11,047 nucleotides of DNA from an uncultured Candidatus Melainabacteria bacterium (GTDB lineage: Bacteria > Cyanobacteriota > Vampirovibrionia > Gastranaerophilales > Gastranaerophilaceae). Below, in pieces: positions 5,042 through 11,047 of this stretch (position 1 is its first letter; each line of letters starts with the position of its first letter). The translations under genes and the position numbers were made by a program. The stretch lies in contig CALAFU010000287.1 of the NCBI GenBank assembly GCA_937891325.1, positions 1-11,047 of the forward strand, read 5' to 3'. The notes under the pieces are model-generated. The model did not search any database. It was not told the origin of the DNA and worked only from the letters and a program-made list of their open reading frames with translations.

Positions 5042-5785
5042 TTACGATTGTTTTTGACCGATAAGGCGTTCAAATTCTTCAAAATCTTCTTTTGTGTCAA
5101 TACCTACGGGTTTTTCGTTTACAATTGCAGTTTTAATCTTCATTCCCATTTGTAATGCTCTTAACTGTTCTAGGCTTTCAGCAATTTCTAGCGGTGTTTG
5201 AGGCGAAGTTGTCATTTTTACTAAGGCTTCTCTTGTGTAACCATAAATACCGATATGACCGTAGAATGGCGCTGGATTTTCATTTCTTTCAAATGGAATT
5301 TTTGAACGAGAGAAGTATAGGGCAAATCCGTCGTTATCGATTACGCATTTAACCAATTGAGGTTTTTCAACGTCTTCTTTGCCTTTGATTGGGCAAATTA
5401 AAGTCGAAATATCTGCCTTGTGGTTTTTAACCCCGTCGATTACGGCTTCAATGTAATTAACTTTAATCATCGGTTCATCGCCTTGAAGATTAATTATATA
5501 TTCAAAATCCTTGTGTCGGTCTGCAACCTCTTTAATTCTGTCGCTTCCGCATTTGTGATTAACTGAAGTCATTTCAACGTCACCGCCAAAGGCTTTTACT
5601 GCATTGAAAATTCTTTCATCATCAGTTGCAACGATAACTGCATCAACCCCTTTGGCTTGTTTAGCTTTTTCGTAAACCCATTGAATAATAGGTTTTCCGC
5701 CAGCTACTAAAAGTGGTTTACCTTCTAATCTGCTAGAGCCGTATCTTGCAGGGATAATAATTGCAGTTTTCTTTTTGCCAAACAT
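5042..5785 (-). CDS. kdsB: 3-deoxy-manno-octulosonate cytidylyltransferase (CMP-KDO synthetase)
   Basis: KdsB activates KDO with CTP to give CMP-KDO and pyrophosphate in the cytoplasm, the step that commits KDO to lipid A-linked LPS core. The 247-residue length matches the family (about 250). Visible motifs are the nucleotide-binding PARYGSSRLEGKPL (12-25), QGDEP (101-105) with metal ligand D103, the substrate-binding HIGIYGY (177-183), ESLEQLR (203-209) and GID (228-230) with the second metal ligand D230. The ATG at 5783-5785 is preferred because AGAGG (5792-5796) lies 6 bases upstream; a TTG at 5809 has no comparable site. It is separated by 46 bases from the membrane-protein gene upstream and is probably the last gene of the accD-accA-prmA operon. 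Its presence implies an LPS-bearing outer membrane. Confidence 0.96.
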   Translation of the reverse strand: MFGKKKTAIIIPARYGSSRLEGKPLLVAGGKPIIQWVYEKAKQAKGVDAVIVATDDERIFNAVKAFGGDVEMTSVNHKCGSDRIKEVADRHKDFEYIINLQGDEPMIKVNYIEAVIDGVKNHKADISTLICPIKGKEDVEKPQLVKCVIDNDGFALYFSRSKIPFERNENPAPFYGHIGIYGYTREALVKMTTSPQTPLEIAESLEQLRALQMGMKIKTAIVNEKPVGIDTKEDFEEFERLIGQKQS

Positions 5786-5831
5786 TTTGAACCTCTTTTC
5801 TGATAACAAAAGTTTAGCACAAACAGAAATT

Positions 5832-6287
5832 TTAATGTTTCAATTTAATAAGTTCTTGGATTTGTTTGTCAGAGAAGTTGTTTGCGACAAAGTTGAAGTT
5901 AGAACCTTTGAAGGCTACGACTTGTTTATTTTTGAAAATTTTTGCTATTTTGTTTAATTCAACGGCTCTTTTCTTCACAAAAACACCGCCCAAACTTGAA
6001 AGAACAAATTTGTCTGGGTAAACGTCTAGTTTCAATGCTATGCCCCAATTTGAGAAATCAAATTTTTCCTTGCTACCGTGCATAGTCATTCTAGTTTTGT
6101 CGATGTAATCTTTGTAAAAACTGTTAGAAATCCAATATTTTGTGAAAATTGGCATTTTATCTTCGTCAGCAACATCTTTTATTGGCAAATAAACTTCGTA
6201 TTTTTTACCCGCTTTAACTCTCCAAATTACGAATGGAACAAGTAAAATTGCGATAACTACGACGGTAAATAATTCTAGATGTTGCAT
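5832..6287 (-). CDS. Uncharacterised single-pass membrane protein (151 aa)
   Basis: No family is recognised. Residues 6-23 (LFTVVVIAILLVPFVIWR) form one N-terminal membrane segment, followed by the positive cluster RVKAGKK, which predicts the rest of the protein in the cytoplasm. The soluble part (about 30-151) mixes beta-like stretches (YEVYLPI, IALKLDVYPDKFVLSSLGGVFVKK, KQVVAFKG) with a C-terminal helix and could be a small PH-like or barrel domain; this is by eye. ATG at 6285-6287 has a strong AAAGGAG upstream that ends at the prmA stop codon, so it is read with prmA. Its place next to kdsB might hint at an envelope role, but nothing in the sequence shows that. Confidence 0.8.
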   Translation of the reverse strand: MQHLELFTVVVIAILLVPFVIWRVKAGKKYEVYLPIKDVADEDKMPIFTKYWISNSFYKDYIDKTRMTMHGSKEKFDFSNWGIALKLDVYPDKFVLSSLGGVFVKKRAVELNKIAKIFKNKQVVAFKGSNFNFVANNFSDKQIQELIKLKH

Positions 6288-6298
6288 GATGTGCTCCT

Positions 6299-7195
6299 TT
6301 ATTTAGTTACAACAAAAGAAACCCATTGGTCTTGATGTATTTCATCAATAATTTTTAAATTTTCACGCTCGATAGCTTCTAAGACAATAGGTGCTTTCTC
6401 TAATAAAATACCACTTAATGACATTTTTGAACCATCTTTCATTAAATTTTTTAAATCACCCATAATCTCGAAAAGTACGTTGTGCAAAATGTTTGCACAT
6501 ACGAAATCAAATTTTTTGTTAATTTTATCGGCAGAACCAAGTTCAAAAGTACATTCTTCGTGGTTCAATTTTGCGTTTTCTTTTGCCACCTCAATAACTG
6601 TATCGTCGATGTCGCAACCGTAAACTTCACTTGCGCCTAATTTTTTTGCAAGGATTGATAAAATTCCTGAACCCATGCCGATATCAGCCATAGTTTGACC
6701 TTTTTTGAAATATTTTTCTAATGCGACCATGCAAAGTTGAGTTGTTTGGTGAGTTCCTGTGCCGAAAGCGCACCCAGGGTCAAGGTTTATAATAATTTCG
6801 TCTTCACTTTTTGGAGTGTATTCAAGCCAAGTCGGAACGATTGTAATTTTGTCTGTAACGTGTGTTACGTCCCATTTTTCTTTCCACTTTTTAGACCAAT
6901 CTTGATTTTCTTTTTCTTCAAAAGTGTATTCCCAAGAGCCAAGTTCTTCGTCTGAAAGTCCACGAGATTTTAGAAGCTCTTTTTGCTCTTGCAAAATTTT
7001 TTCGACATCGGGCATTTCCCCTCTAATAAAGGCTTTAAGAGTACCTTCTGTTGTAGCAACCATTTCAAGGTCTTTGTAGGTTTCTTCCACCATAACAACG
7101 CCTTCGCAGTTGAAAACGTCAAACAAAATGTCAGAAATAACTTCTGACATTTCAGGATTAATCTTTATTTGCAATTCATAATAATTATTAGTCAT
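6299..7195 (-). CDS. prmA: Ribosomal protein L11 methyltransferase
   Basis: PrmA trimethylates lysines and the N-terminus of ribosomal protein L11 using S-adenosylmethionine. The 298 residues match the family (about 290-300). The N-terminal substrate-binding domain (about 1-60) begins with YYELQIKI and is followed by the linker motif ENQDWSKKWKEKWDV (96-110). The Rossmann methyltransferase domain shows LDPGCAFGTGTHQTT (138-152), DIGMGSGILSI (171-181), CDID (194-197) and the ANIL motif (234-237), ending DQWVSFVV. Its ATG (7193-7195) overlaps the accA stop by 8 bases with only a weak ribosome site, so translational coupling to accA is likely. Confidence 0.96.
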   Translation of the reverse strand: MTNNYYELQIKINPEMSEVISDILFDVFNCEGVVMVEETYKDLEMVATTEGTLKAFIRGEMPDVEKILQEQKELLKSRGLSDEELGSWEYTFEEKENQDWSKKWKEKWDVTHVTDKITIVPTWLEYTPKSEDEIIINLDPGCAFGTGTHQTTQLCMVALEKYFKKGQTMADIGMGSGILSILAKKLGASEVYGCDIDDTVIEVAKENAKLNHEECTFELGSADKINKKFDFVCANILHNVLFEIMGDLKNLMKDGSKMSLSGILLEKAPIVLEAIERENLKIIDEIHQDQWVSFVVTK

Positions 7196-8138
7196 GTAAA
7201 AAACAACCCATTTTACGATATTTTTCGTATCTTTGTTTGCGTAATTTTTCTGGTGACATCTTAGTCAATTTTTTAAGTGAAGAAAGAATATCTTTTTTCA
7301 AAGTTTTAGCCATTTCTTCCTTGTTGTTGTGAGCGCCACCCATAGGTTCTTTAACACATTCATCAATAATTCCAAGTTCTAACAAATCGCTTGCAGTAAT
7401 TTTTAATGCGTTTGCTGCATCAGCGGCTTTTGTTGCGTCGCGGAATAGAATTGATGCACAACCTTCTGGTGAAATTACTGTATAATATGCGTACTCAAGC
7501 ATTTTTACATCGTTTGCAACTGCTAAACCTAACGCACCACCTGAACAGCCTTCACCTGTAATAACTGCGATAACAGGAACATCAAGTTTTGCCATATCTC
7601 TAAGGTTTTGAGCAATAGCGATACCTTGACCGTTTTGTTCTGCTGTAATTCCTGGGTAAGCCCCTGGGGTGTCGATTAGGGTAACGATTGGTAAATTAAA
7701 TTTGTTTGCGTGGTTGAATAAACGCATTGCCTTTCTGTAACCTTCTGGTTGAGGCATACCAAAGTTATATTCTAAGTTTTCTTTTGTAGTTGAACCTTTT
7801 TGAGTACCTACAAAAACTGCGTTGAAGTTTCCGATTTTACCCACACCACCGATGATAGCTCTATCATCAGTACCAGCTCTGTCGCCATGAAATTCAATGA
7901 AATCGTCACACATCAATTGCATGTAGTCCAAAAAGTTTGGTCTTTTGGCGTGTCTTGCAATTTGCAACTTTTCAGAAGGTTTAAGATTTTCGTAAATCTC
8001 TTTTTGATAATCCTTCGCTTGTTGTTCAAATTTTTCGATTTCGTTATCTAAGTTCATTCCTGACTCCGAGCTTATTTTTTTTAGTTCGTCAATTTTTTGT
8101 TGTATATCCAAAATTGGCTTTTCAAATTCAAATGCCAT
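7188..8138 (-). CDS. accA: Acetyl-CoA carboxylase carboxyltransferase subunit alpha
   Basis: With AccD, AccA transfers carboxyl from biotin on AccB to acetyl-CoA, making malonyl-CoA for fatty acid synthesis. The 316-residue length is typical (E. coli 319). An N-terminal coiled helical region (about 10-50) leads to the crotonase-fold core: FHGDRAGTDDRAIIGG (83-98), TLIDTPGAYPG (153-163), GEGCSGGALG (195-204) and SPEGCASIL (223-231), whose glycines form the oxyanion holes. The C-terminus is basic. ATG at 8136-8138 has GAGGA (8148-8152) 9 bases upstream. It starts 16 bases after accD, and the adjacency suits the equal stoichiometry of the alpha2-beta2 complex. The biotin carrier and carboxylase genes (accB, accC) are not in the window. 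Confidence 0.97.
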   Translation of the reverse strand: MAFEFEKPILDIQQKIDELKKISSESGMNLDNEIEKFEQQAKDYQKEIYENLKPSEKLQIARHAKRPNFLDYMQLMCDDFIEFHGDRAGTDDRAIIGGVGKIGNFNAVFVGTQKGSTTKENLEYNFGMPQPEGYRKAMRLFNHANKFNLPIVTLIDTPGAYPGITAEQNGQGIAIAQNLRDMAKLDVPVIAVITGEGCSGGALGLAVANDVKMLEYAYYTVISPEGCASILFRDATKAADAANALKITASDLLELGIIDECVKEPMGGAHNNKEEMAKTLKKDILSSLKKLTKMSPEKLRKQRYEKYRKMGCFLHD

Positions 8139-8154
8139 AATTAAAAATCCTCAT

Positions 8155-9039
8155 TTATTCTTCAACAGGAACTGTGTACCCGTGCATATCAAAGATTTTA
8201 GACAAGTTTTCTCTCAAGTCTTTTCTCTTTGAAATAATGTCAACTTGACCGAATTTCAAAAGATATTCAGCAGTTTGGAAACCTGATGGTAATTTTTGGT
8301 GGATTGTTTGTTCAATAACCCTTTTACCAGCAAAACCGATTCTAGCGCCTTGTTCAGCGATAATGATGTCGCCTAAAGTACCGAAACTAGCAGTTACACC
8401 ACCGTAAGTAGGTTCTGTTAATAAACAAATATATAGAACTTTTTCTTCGTCCATTTTTGCACAAGCACAAGATGTTTTAGCCATTTGCATTAAGCTCAAA
8501 GCACTTTCTTGCATTCTTGCACCACCAGAAGATGTGATAGCAAGCATAGGAATTTTTCTTTCAACAGCTTCTTCCATCATTCTAGTAACTTTTTCACCTA
8601 CAACGCTACCCATTGAACCGCCCATAAAGTTGAAATCCATTACGGCAGTTGCAACTTCGTGACCTTCAATTTTACCGATACCTGTAACAACAGCGTCGTT
8701 AAGGTTTGTTTTTTCAACAGCCTCTTTAATTCTGTCCTTGTAAGATTCAGTATCTACAAAGTCTAGAGGGTCTGTTGGACGAATGTCAGAATACATTTCA
8801 ATGAAACTACCTTCATCAAATAGTTGCTTGATTCTGTCTCTAGCGCCTAATCTGAAGTGATAATCACATTGAGGGCATACGTTTAAGTTTTCTTCTAAAT
8901 CTTTATTTGTTAATTGCGCTCCACAGTGGACACACTTAGTCCACAAACCTGGGAACGTTATATTTTCTACTTTAGCTTCTGATGAGCGTCGTTCAATTTG
9001 CGCTTCTTTTCGCTTATCAAACCATTCTTGTATACTCAT
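8155..9039 (-). CDS. accD: Acetyl-CoA carboxylase carboxyltransferase subunit beta
   Basis: AccD is the partner of AccA in the carboxyltransferase complex. The 294 residues match the family. The N-terminus MSIQEWFDKRKE is followed by a four-cysteine zinc ribbon (C36, C39, C55, C58; CVHC and CPQC), then the crotonase core with ITSSGGARMQES (168-179), where the acyl-CoA-binding glycines lie, and EPTYGGVTASFGTLGD (209-224). The GLWTKC...CG context resembles cyanobacterial and plastid AccD. ATG at 9037-9039 has AAGGA (9046-9050) 6 bases upstream. It is the first gene of a probable operon with accA, prmA, the membrane-protein gene and kdsB, with a promoter candidate at the end of the metalloprotease gene. 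Confidence 0.97.
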   Translation of the reverse strand: MSIQEWFDKRKEAQIERRSSEAKVENITFPGLWTKCVHCGAQLTNKDLEENLNVCPQCDYHFRLGARDRIKQLFDEGSFIEMYSDIRPTDPLDFVDTESYKDRIKEAVEKTNLNDAVVTGIGKIEGHEVATAVMDFNFMGGSMGSVVGEKVTRMMEEAVERKIPMLAITSSGGARMQESALSLMQMAKTSCACAKMDEEKVLYICLLTEPTYGGVTASFGTLGDIIIAEQGARIGFAGKRVIEQTIHQKLPSGFQTAEYLLKFGQVDIISKRKDLRENLSKIFDMHGYTVPVEE

Positions 9040-9092
9040 AAACTATCCTTTTTTGTGTCATAAATTATGTTGTTTTGTACCAACTTCTTATA

Positions 9093-9121
9093 ATATTATA
9101 CATCAAACTGAAATTAGTCAA
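9093..9121 (-). promoter_or_regulatory. Candidate promoter of the accD operon
   Basis: On the minus strand TTGACT (9116-9121) overlaps the metalloprotease stop codon and is followed by a perfect TATAAT (9095-9100) at 15 bases or by TAATAT (9093-9098) at the usual 17 bases. A leader of roughly 45 bases would precede accD. No hairpin terminator is visible after the metalloprotease gene, so read-through from it is also possible. Confidence 0.6.
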
Positions 9122-9908
9122 TCTTTTTTTCAACAGGCTTGCCCAAATAGCGTTTAACATTGTCTGACAGCTGAATATTTTGTATTGCTAAATTGTATTT
9201 TTTTAAATCTGCAATATTTGTTTGTTCTGTCAATAAATCTTTTTTAGGAACACTTGGACTTAGCGAATTTTTAACCTGCTCAAACTCGCTAGGATTGTTT
9301 TGTCGAATGACTTTTGTAATAATTTCATCTGGATTATTTGAACCAATTTTATATTTAGAAGAAAGGTTTGCAACGCTTGTACCTTGTTCTAACTTGTAAA
9401 GCCATTGAATAGAGGTTTTGTCACGAGGTGAAAGCGATACAACGCCGTATTTGTGTGGTGTGTACATAATATCTGTGTCATAAGGACTGTGACCTAAGCC
9501 TAAAGCGTGACCAATTTCGTGCAAAATTGTGTGATAAACTTCTTCTTCAGCCATATATCGTTGGCACATTACACCGTCAGAAAGTCCGATTGAAACTTCT
9601 GCACCAAAAAGTCTGTTTGTTGCATCAAAGCTGAATTTGCAATGTCCAAGAGCTTTGCGGTCAATGCGTCGCCATTCAACATTAATATTTGAGTTTAATA
9701 AATTATCTACAAGCACAAAGCGAACACGCCCCATACTTGCTCTTTCCCATTCTTCACAAGCCTTGATTACCATTTGTTTGTATAAATAATCTTGTCCTTG
9801 CTTTGAGTAGAATTTCATAGGAGCAATAAAAACGTTCAAAGGCATAAACGTCCAGCGTAACAGCCCTTTACTTTTAAAACTTTCGTTCAAATAAGTTTTC
9901 ATTTCCAT
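9114..9908 (-). CDS. Matrixin-like (M10-type) zinc metalloprotease
   Basis: The product from ATG 9906-9908 is 264 residues. The catalytic motif HEIGHALGLGH (130-140) supplies zinc ligands H130, H134 and H140 and the base E131, and DIMY (146-149) gives the Met-turn methionine M148: the metzincin/matrixin signature. The N-terminus has a RWTFMPLNVFI-type strand as in many bacterial matrixin-like proteases, but no signal peptide, pro-domain or membrane segment. The C-terminal 90 residues are polar and look poorly ordered. The frame is open to 10031, but that extension is antisense to ybaB and its content (HHLHHLTHVHW) is implausible. The start is tentative (M3 is also possible): no good ribosome site exists, and the best promoter would begin RNA within a few bases of the ATG. 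The substrate is unknown. Confidence 0.82.
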   Translation of the reverse strand: MEMKTYLNESFKSKGLLRWTFMPLNVFIAPMKFYSKQGQDYLYKQMVIKACEEWERASMGRVRFVLVDNLLNSNINVEWRRIDRKALGHCKFSFDATNRLFGAEVSIGLSDGVMCQRYMAEEEVYHTILHEIGHALGLGHSPYDTDIMYTPHKYGVVSLSPRDKTSIQWLYKLEQGTSVANLSSKYKIGSNNPDEIITKVIRQNNPSEFEQVKNSLSPSVPKKDLLTEQTNIADLKKYNLAIQNIQLSDNVKRYLGKPVEKKID

Positions 9909-9924
9909 ACTTTTATTGTATAAT
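9896..9924 (+). promoter_or_regulatory. Promoter of ybaB-recR
   Basis: TTTTCA (9896-9901) and a perfect TATAAT (9919-9924) are 17 bases apart on the plus strand. RNA would start near 9931-9932, directly before the palindrome at 9933-9947, leaving a leader of about 50 bases before ybaB. The -10 overlaps that of the leftward metalloprotease promoter. Confidence 0.65.
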
Positions 9925-9943
9925 ATTTTTTGCGAGTTGACAA
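9915..9943 (-). promoter_or_regulatory. Promoter of the metalloprotease gene
   Basis: On the minus strand TTGTCA (9938-9943) and TACAAT (9915-9920) are exactly 17 bases apart, each one mismatch from the sigma-70 consensus. The expected start, 9908-9910, coincides with the first ATG, implying a leaderless or nearly leaderless mRNA. Confidence 0.6.
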
Positions 9944-9947
9944 CTCG
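9933..9947. promoter_or_regulatory. Perfect 15-base palindrome between divergent promoters
   Basis: CGAGTTGACAACTCG has 7-base arms around one central base. It covers the -35 box of the leftward promoter and lies at the expected 5' end of the ybaB mRNA. It could be an operator affecting both genes or, in the ybaB RNA, a 5'-terminal hairpin that slows decay. Confidence 0.55.
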
Positions 9948-9980
9948 GGGAGAATAATCGTTAAAAAAGGAGATTTGCCA

Positions 9981-10316
9981 ATGAACATGGGTCAAATGAT
10001 GCAAATGATGCAAAAGGCACAAACTATTCAAAAGAAATTACAAGAAACTCAAGAACAATTAGCTCAATCTGAATTTACAGGCGAAGCAGGCGGTGTTACT
10101 GTTACTTGCGACGGTCAAGGTAAATTCAAATCTATAAAAATTTCTAAACAAACAATTAACCCTGAAAATCCTGACTCTGTTGATGATGATACAATCGAAA
10201 TGTTAGAAGACGTTATCACAACTGCAATTAAACAAGCAACAGAAACAGCTTCAAAAGAAATGGAAACAAAAATGAAGGCTGTTACAGGCGGTATCAGTAT
10301 TCCAGGACTTTGCTAA
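9981..10316 (+). CDS. ybaB: YbaB/EbfC family nucleoid-associated protein
   Basis: The 111-residue protein matches the family length (E. coli 109). It has the Met/Gln-rich start MNMGQMMQMMQKAQ, a long amphipathic helix (to about 31), the GEAGGVTVTCDGQGKFKSIKI strand region (34-54, glycine-rich), and a C-terminal helix ending GGISIPGL. Family members form dimers that bind DNA, and the gene is classically next to recR, as here. The ATG at 9981 is preferred because AAGGAG (9967-9972) lies 8 bases upstream; the in-frame TTG at 9930 would sit inside the promoter. A role in RecR-linked repair or nucleoid organisation follows from the family and context. dnaX, often upstream, is absent; a metalloprotease gene diverges instead. 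Confidence 0.95.
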   Translation: MNMGQMMQMMQKAQTIQKKLQETQEQLAQSEFTGEAGGVTVTCDGQGKFKSIKISKQTINPENPDSVDDDTIEMLEDVITTAIKQATETASKEMETKMKAVTGGISIPGLC

Positions 10317-10331
10317 GAGGGTAATTAGTTA

Positions 10332-10928
10332 ATGATTTATCCAAAATCAATAGCAACTTTAATCGAGCAATTTCAAAAGTTTCCGTCAGTAGGACCGAAA
10401 TCAGCTCAAAGAATGGCATTTCACTTGTTGAAAATGCCTGTATCAGAGGTGGAAAAATTTGCAAGAGCTGTTGTTGAGGCAAAACAAAGCACAGTAGCGT
10501 GCGAAATTTGTTATAACCTATCTTCAACAAGCCCTTGCGAAATTTGCTCGTCTACAACTCGTGATAGAAGTACAATTTGCGTAGTTGCAGAGACAAAAGA
10601 CCTTATTGCTATTGAAAAAACGAATGAATACAAAGGCTTGTATCACGTTTTGCAAGGCTTAATCTCTCCAATCGACGGTATTGGAGCTGAAGATATTAGA
10701 ATTAAAGAGCTTTTAAGCCGTTTAACAGATGAGAATGTGAAAGAATTAATTTTGGCACTTAGCCCTTCAGTTGAAGGCGAAGCGACAAGTTTGTATTTGA
10801 CAAAACTTGTGAAACCTTTTGGAATAACAGTTTCAAGAATTGCGTTTGGCTTGCCTGTTGGAACAGACTTGGAATTTGCAGATGAAATTACACTTGCAAA
10901 AGCACTAGAAGGTCGTCGCGAAGTATAG
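10332..10928 (+). CDS. recR: Recombination mediator protein RecR
   Basis: RecR, with RecF and RecO, loads RecA onto single-stranded gaps protected by SSB. The 198 residues match the family. In order: a helix-hairpin-helix (FPSVGPKSAQRMAFHLL, 17-33), a four-cysteine zinc finger (C57, C60, C69, C72; CEIC and CEIC), a Toprim domain (about 80-175) with VVAETKDL (84-91), HVLQG (105-109) and LSPSVEGEATSLYL (143-156), and the C-terminal hook RIAFGLPVGTDLEFADEITL (169-188), ending ALEGRR. GAGGG (10317-10321) lies 10 bases before ATG 10332, and the gap from ybaB is 15 bases, so the two genes are one operon from the promoter at 9896-9924. Confidence 0.97.
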   Translation: MIYPKSIATLIEQFQKFPSVGPKSAQRMAFHLLKMPVSEVEKFARAVVEAKQSTVACEICYNLSSTSPCEICSSTTRDRSTICVVAETKDLIAIEKTNEYKGLYHVLQGLISPIDGIGAEDIRIKELLSRLTDENVKELILALSPSVEGEATSLYLTKLVKPFGITVSRIAFGLPVGTDLEFADEITLAKALEGRREV

Positions 10929-10958
10929 ATTAGATGTATGGAAGTAAACAAAACTCAA

Positions 10959-10988
10959 TGTCATCCTGAATTTATTTCAGGATCTCAT
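10959..10988. repeat. Palindromic repeat of a widely dispersed bacterial type
   Basis: ATCCTGAA (10963-10970) and TTCAGGAT (10976-10983) form an 8-base hairpin around TTTAT, in the context TGTCATCCTGAA...TTCAGGATCTCA. This recalls a short palindromic element that recurs between genes in many bacteria. It has no following U-run, so it is a poor terminator for recR. Beyond it lie a short direct repeat of TAAGTCG (11031-11037 and 11039-11045) and no gene before the window ends. Confidence 0.6.
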
Positions 10989-11047
10989 AAATATTCCGAT
11001 GAAACTATTAAGCAATGAGTCAATAAGGGTTAAGTCGCTAAGTCGAA

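Noticed and set aside
9930..9980. N-terminal extension of YbaB from a TTG
   Set aside because: It would place the start at or before the likely transcription start, and the ATG at 9981 has a much better ribosome site and gives the usual family length.
9909..10031. N-terminal extension of the metalloprotease
   Set aside because: The extension is antisense to the ybaB start region, has improbable His-rich composition, and lies upstream of the best promoter.
10929..11047. Intrinsic terminator of recR at the palindromic repeat
   Set aside because: The stem is followed by CTCATAAATATT, not a U-run, so it is better described as a dispersed repeat.

Overview
The window looks like a piece of an AT-rich, diderm bacterial chromosome, most probably a non-photosynthetic relative of cyanobacteria (Melainabacteria/Vampirovibrionia, such as gut Gastranaerophilales). 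The evidence is an OmpR-family response regulator that closely resembles cyanobacterial RpaB, a CMP-KDO synthetase (implying KDO-containing LPS), and plant/cyanobacteria-like AccD and AccA subunits. The taxonomic placement is inferred from remembered family resemblance; no search was run.

Positions 1 to about 3996 hold one end of a Mu-like transposable element (prophage or transposon), all transcribed leftwards. Reading from its right-hand terminus inwards: a terminal region crowded with TGCA-centred sites, a 141-residue helix-turn-helix protein, a hairpin, two small proteins (66 and 76 residues), a MuA-like DDE transposase, a compact MuB-like AAA+ ATPase, and the start of a third coupled gene that leaves the window. 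The other end of the element lies outside. Two related promoter/operator-like segments sit upstream of the helix-turn-helix gene and of the small-gene/transposase operon, suggesting that one regulator controls both.

Positions 4000 to 9121 are chromosomal and also read leftwards: accD-accA-prmA-(membrane protein)-kdsB form a tight probable operon for malonyl-CoA synthesis, ribosomal protein L11 methylation and KDO activation. The RpaB-like regulator follows with its own promoter region carrying a 23-bp direct repeat, then tRNA-His and a good intrinsic terminator. The element is inserted just beyond this terminator.

A matrixin-like zinc metalloprotease gene (leftwards) and ybaB-recR (rightwards) diverge from overlapping promoters near 9896-9947, together with a perfect 15-bp palindrome. 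After recR a dispersed-type palindromic repeat begins and the window ends.
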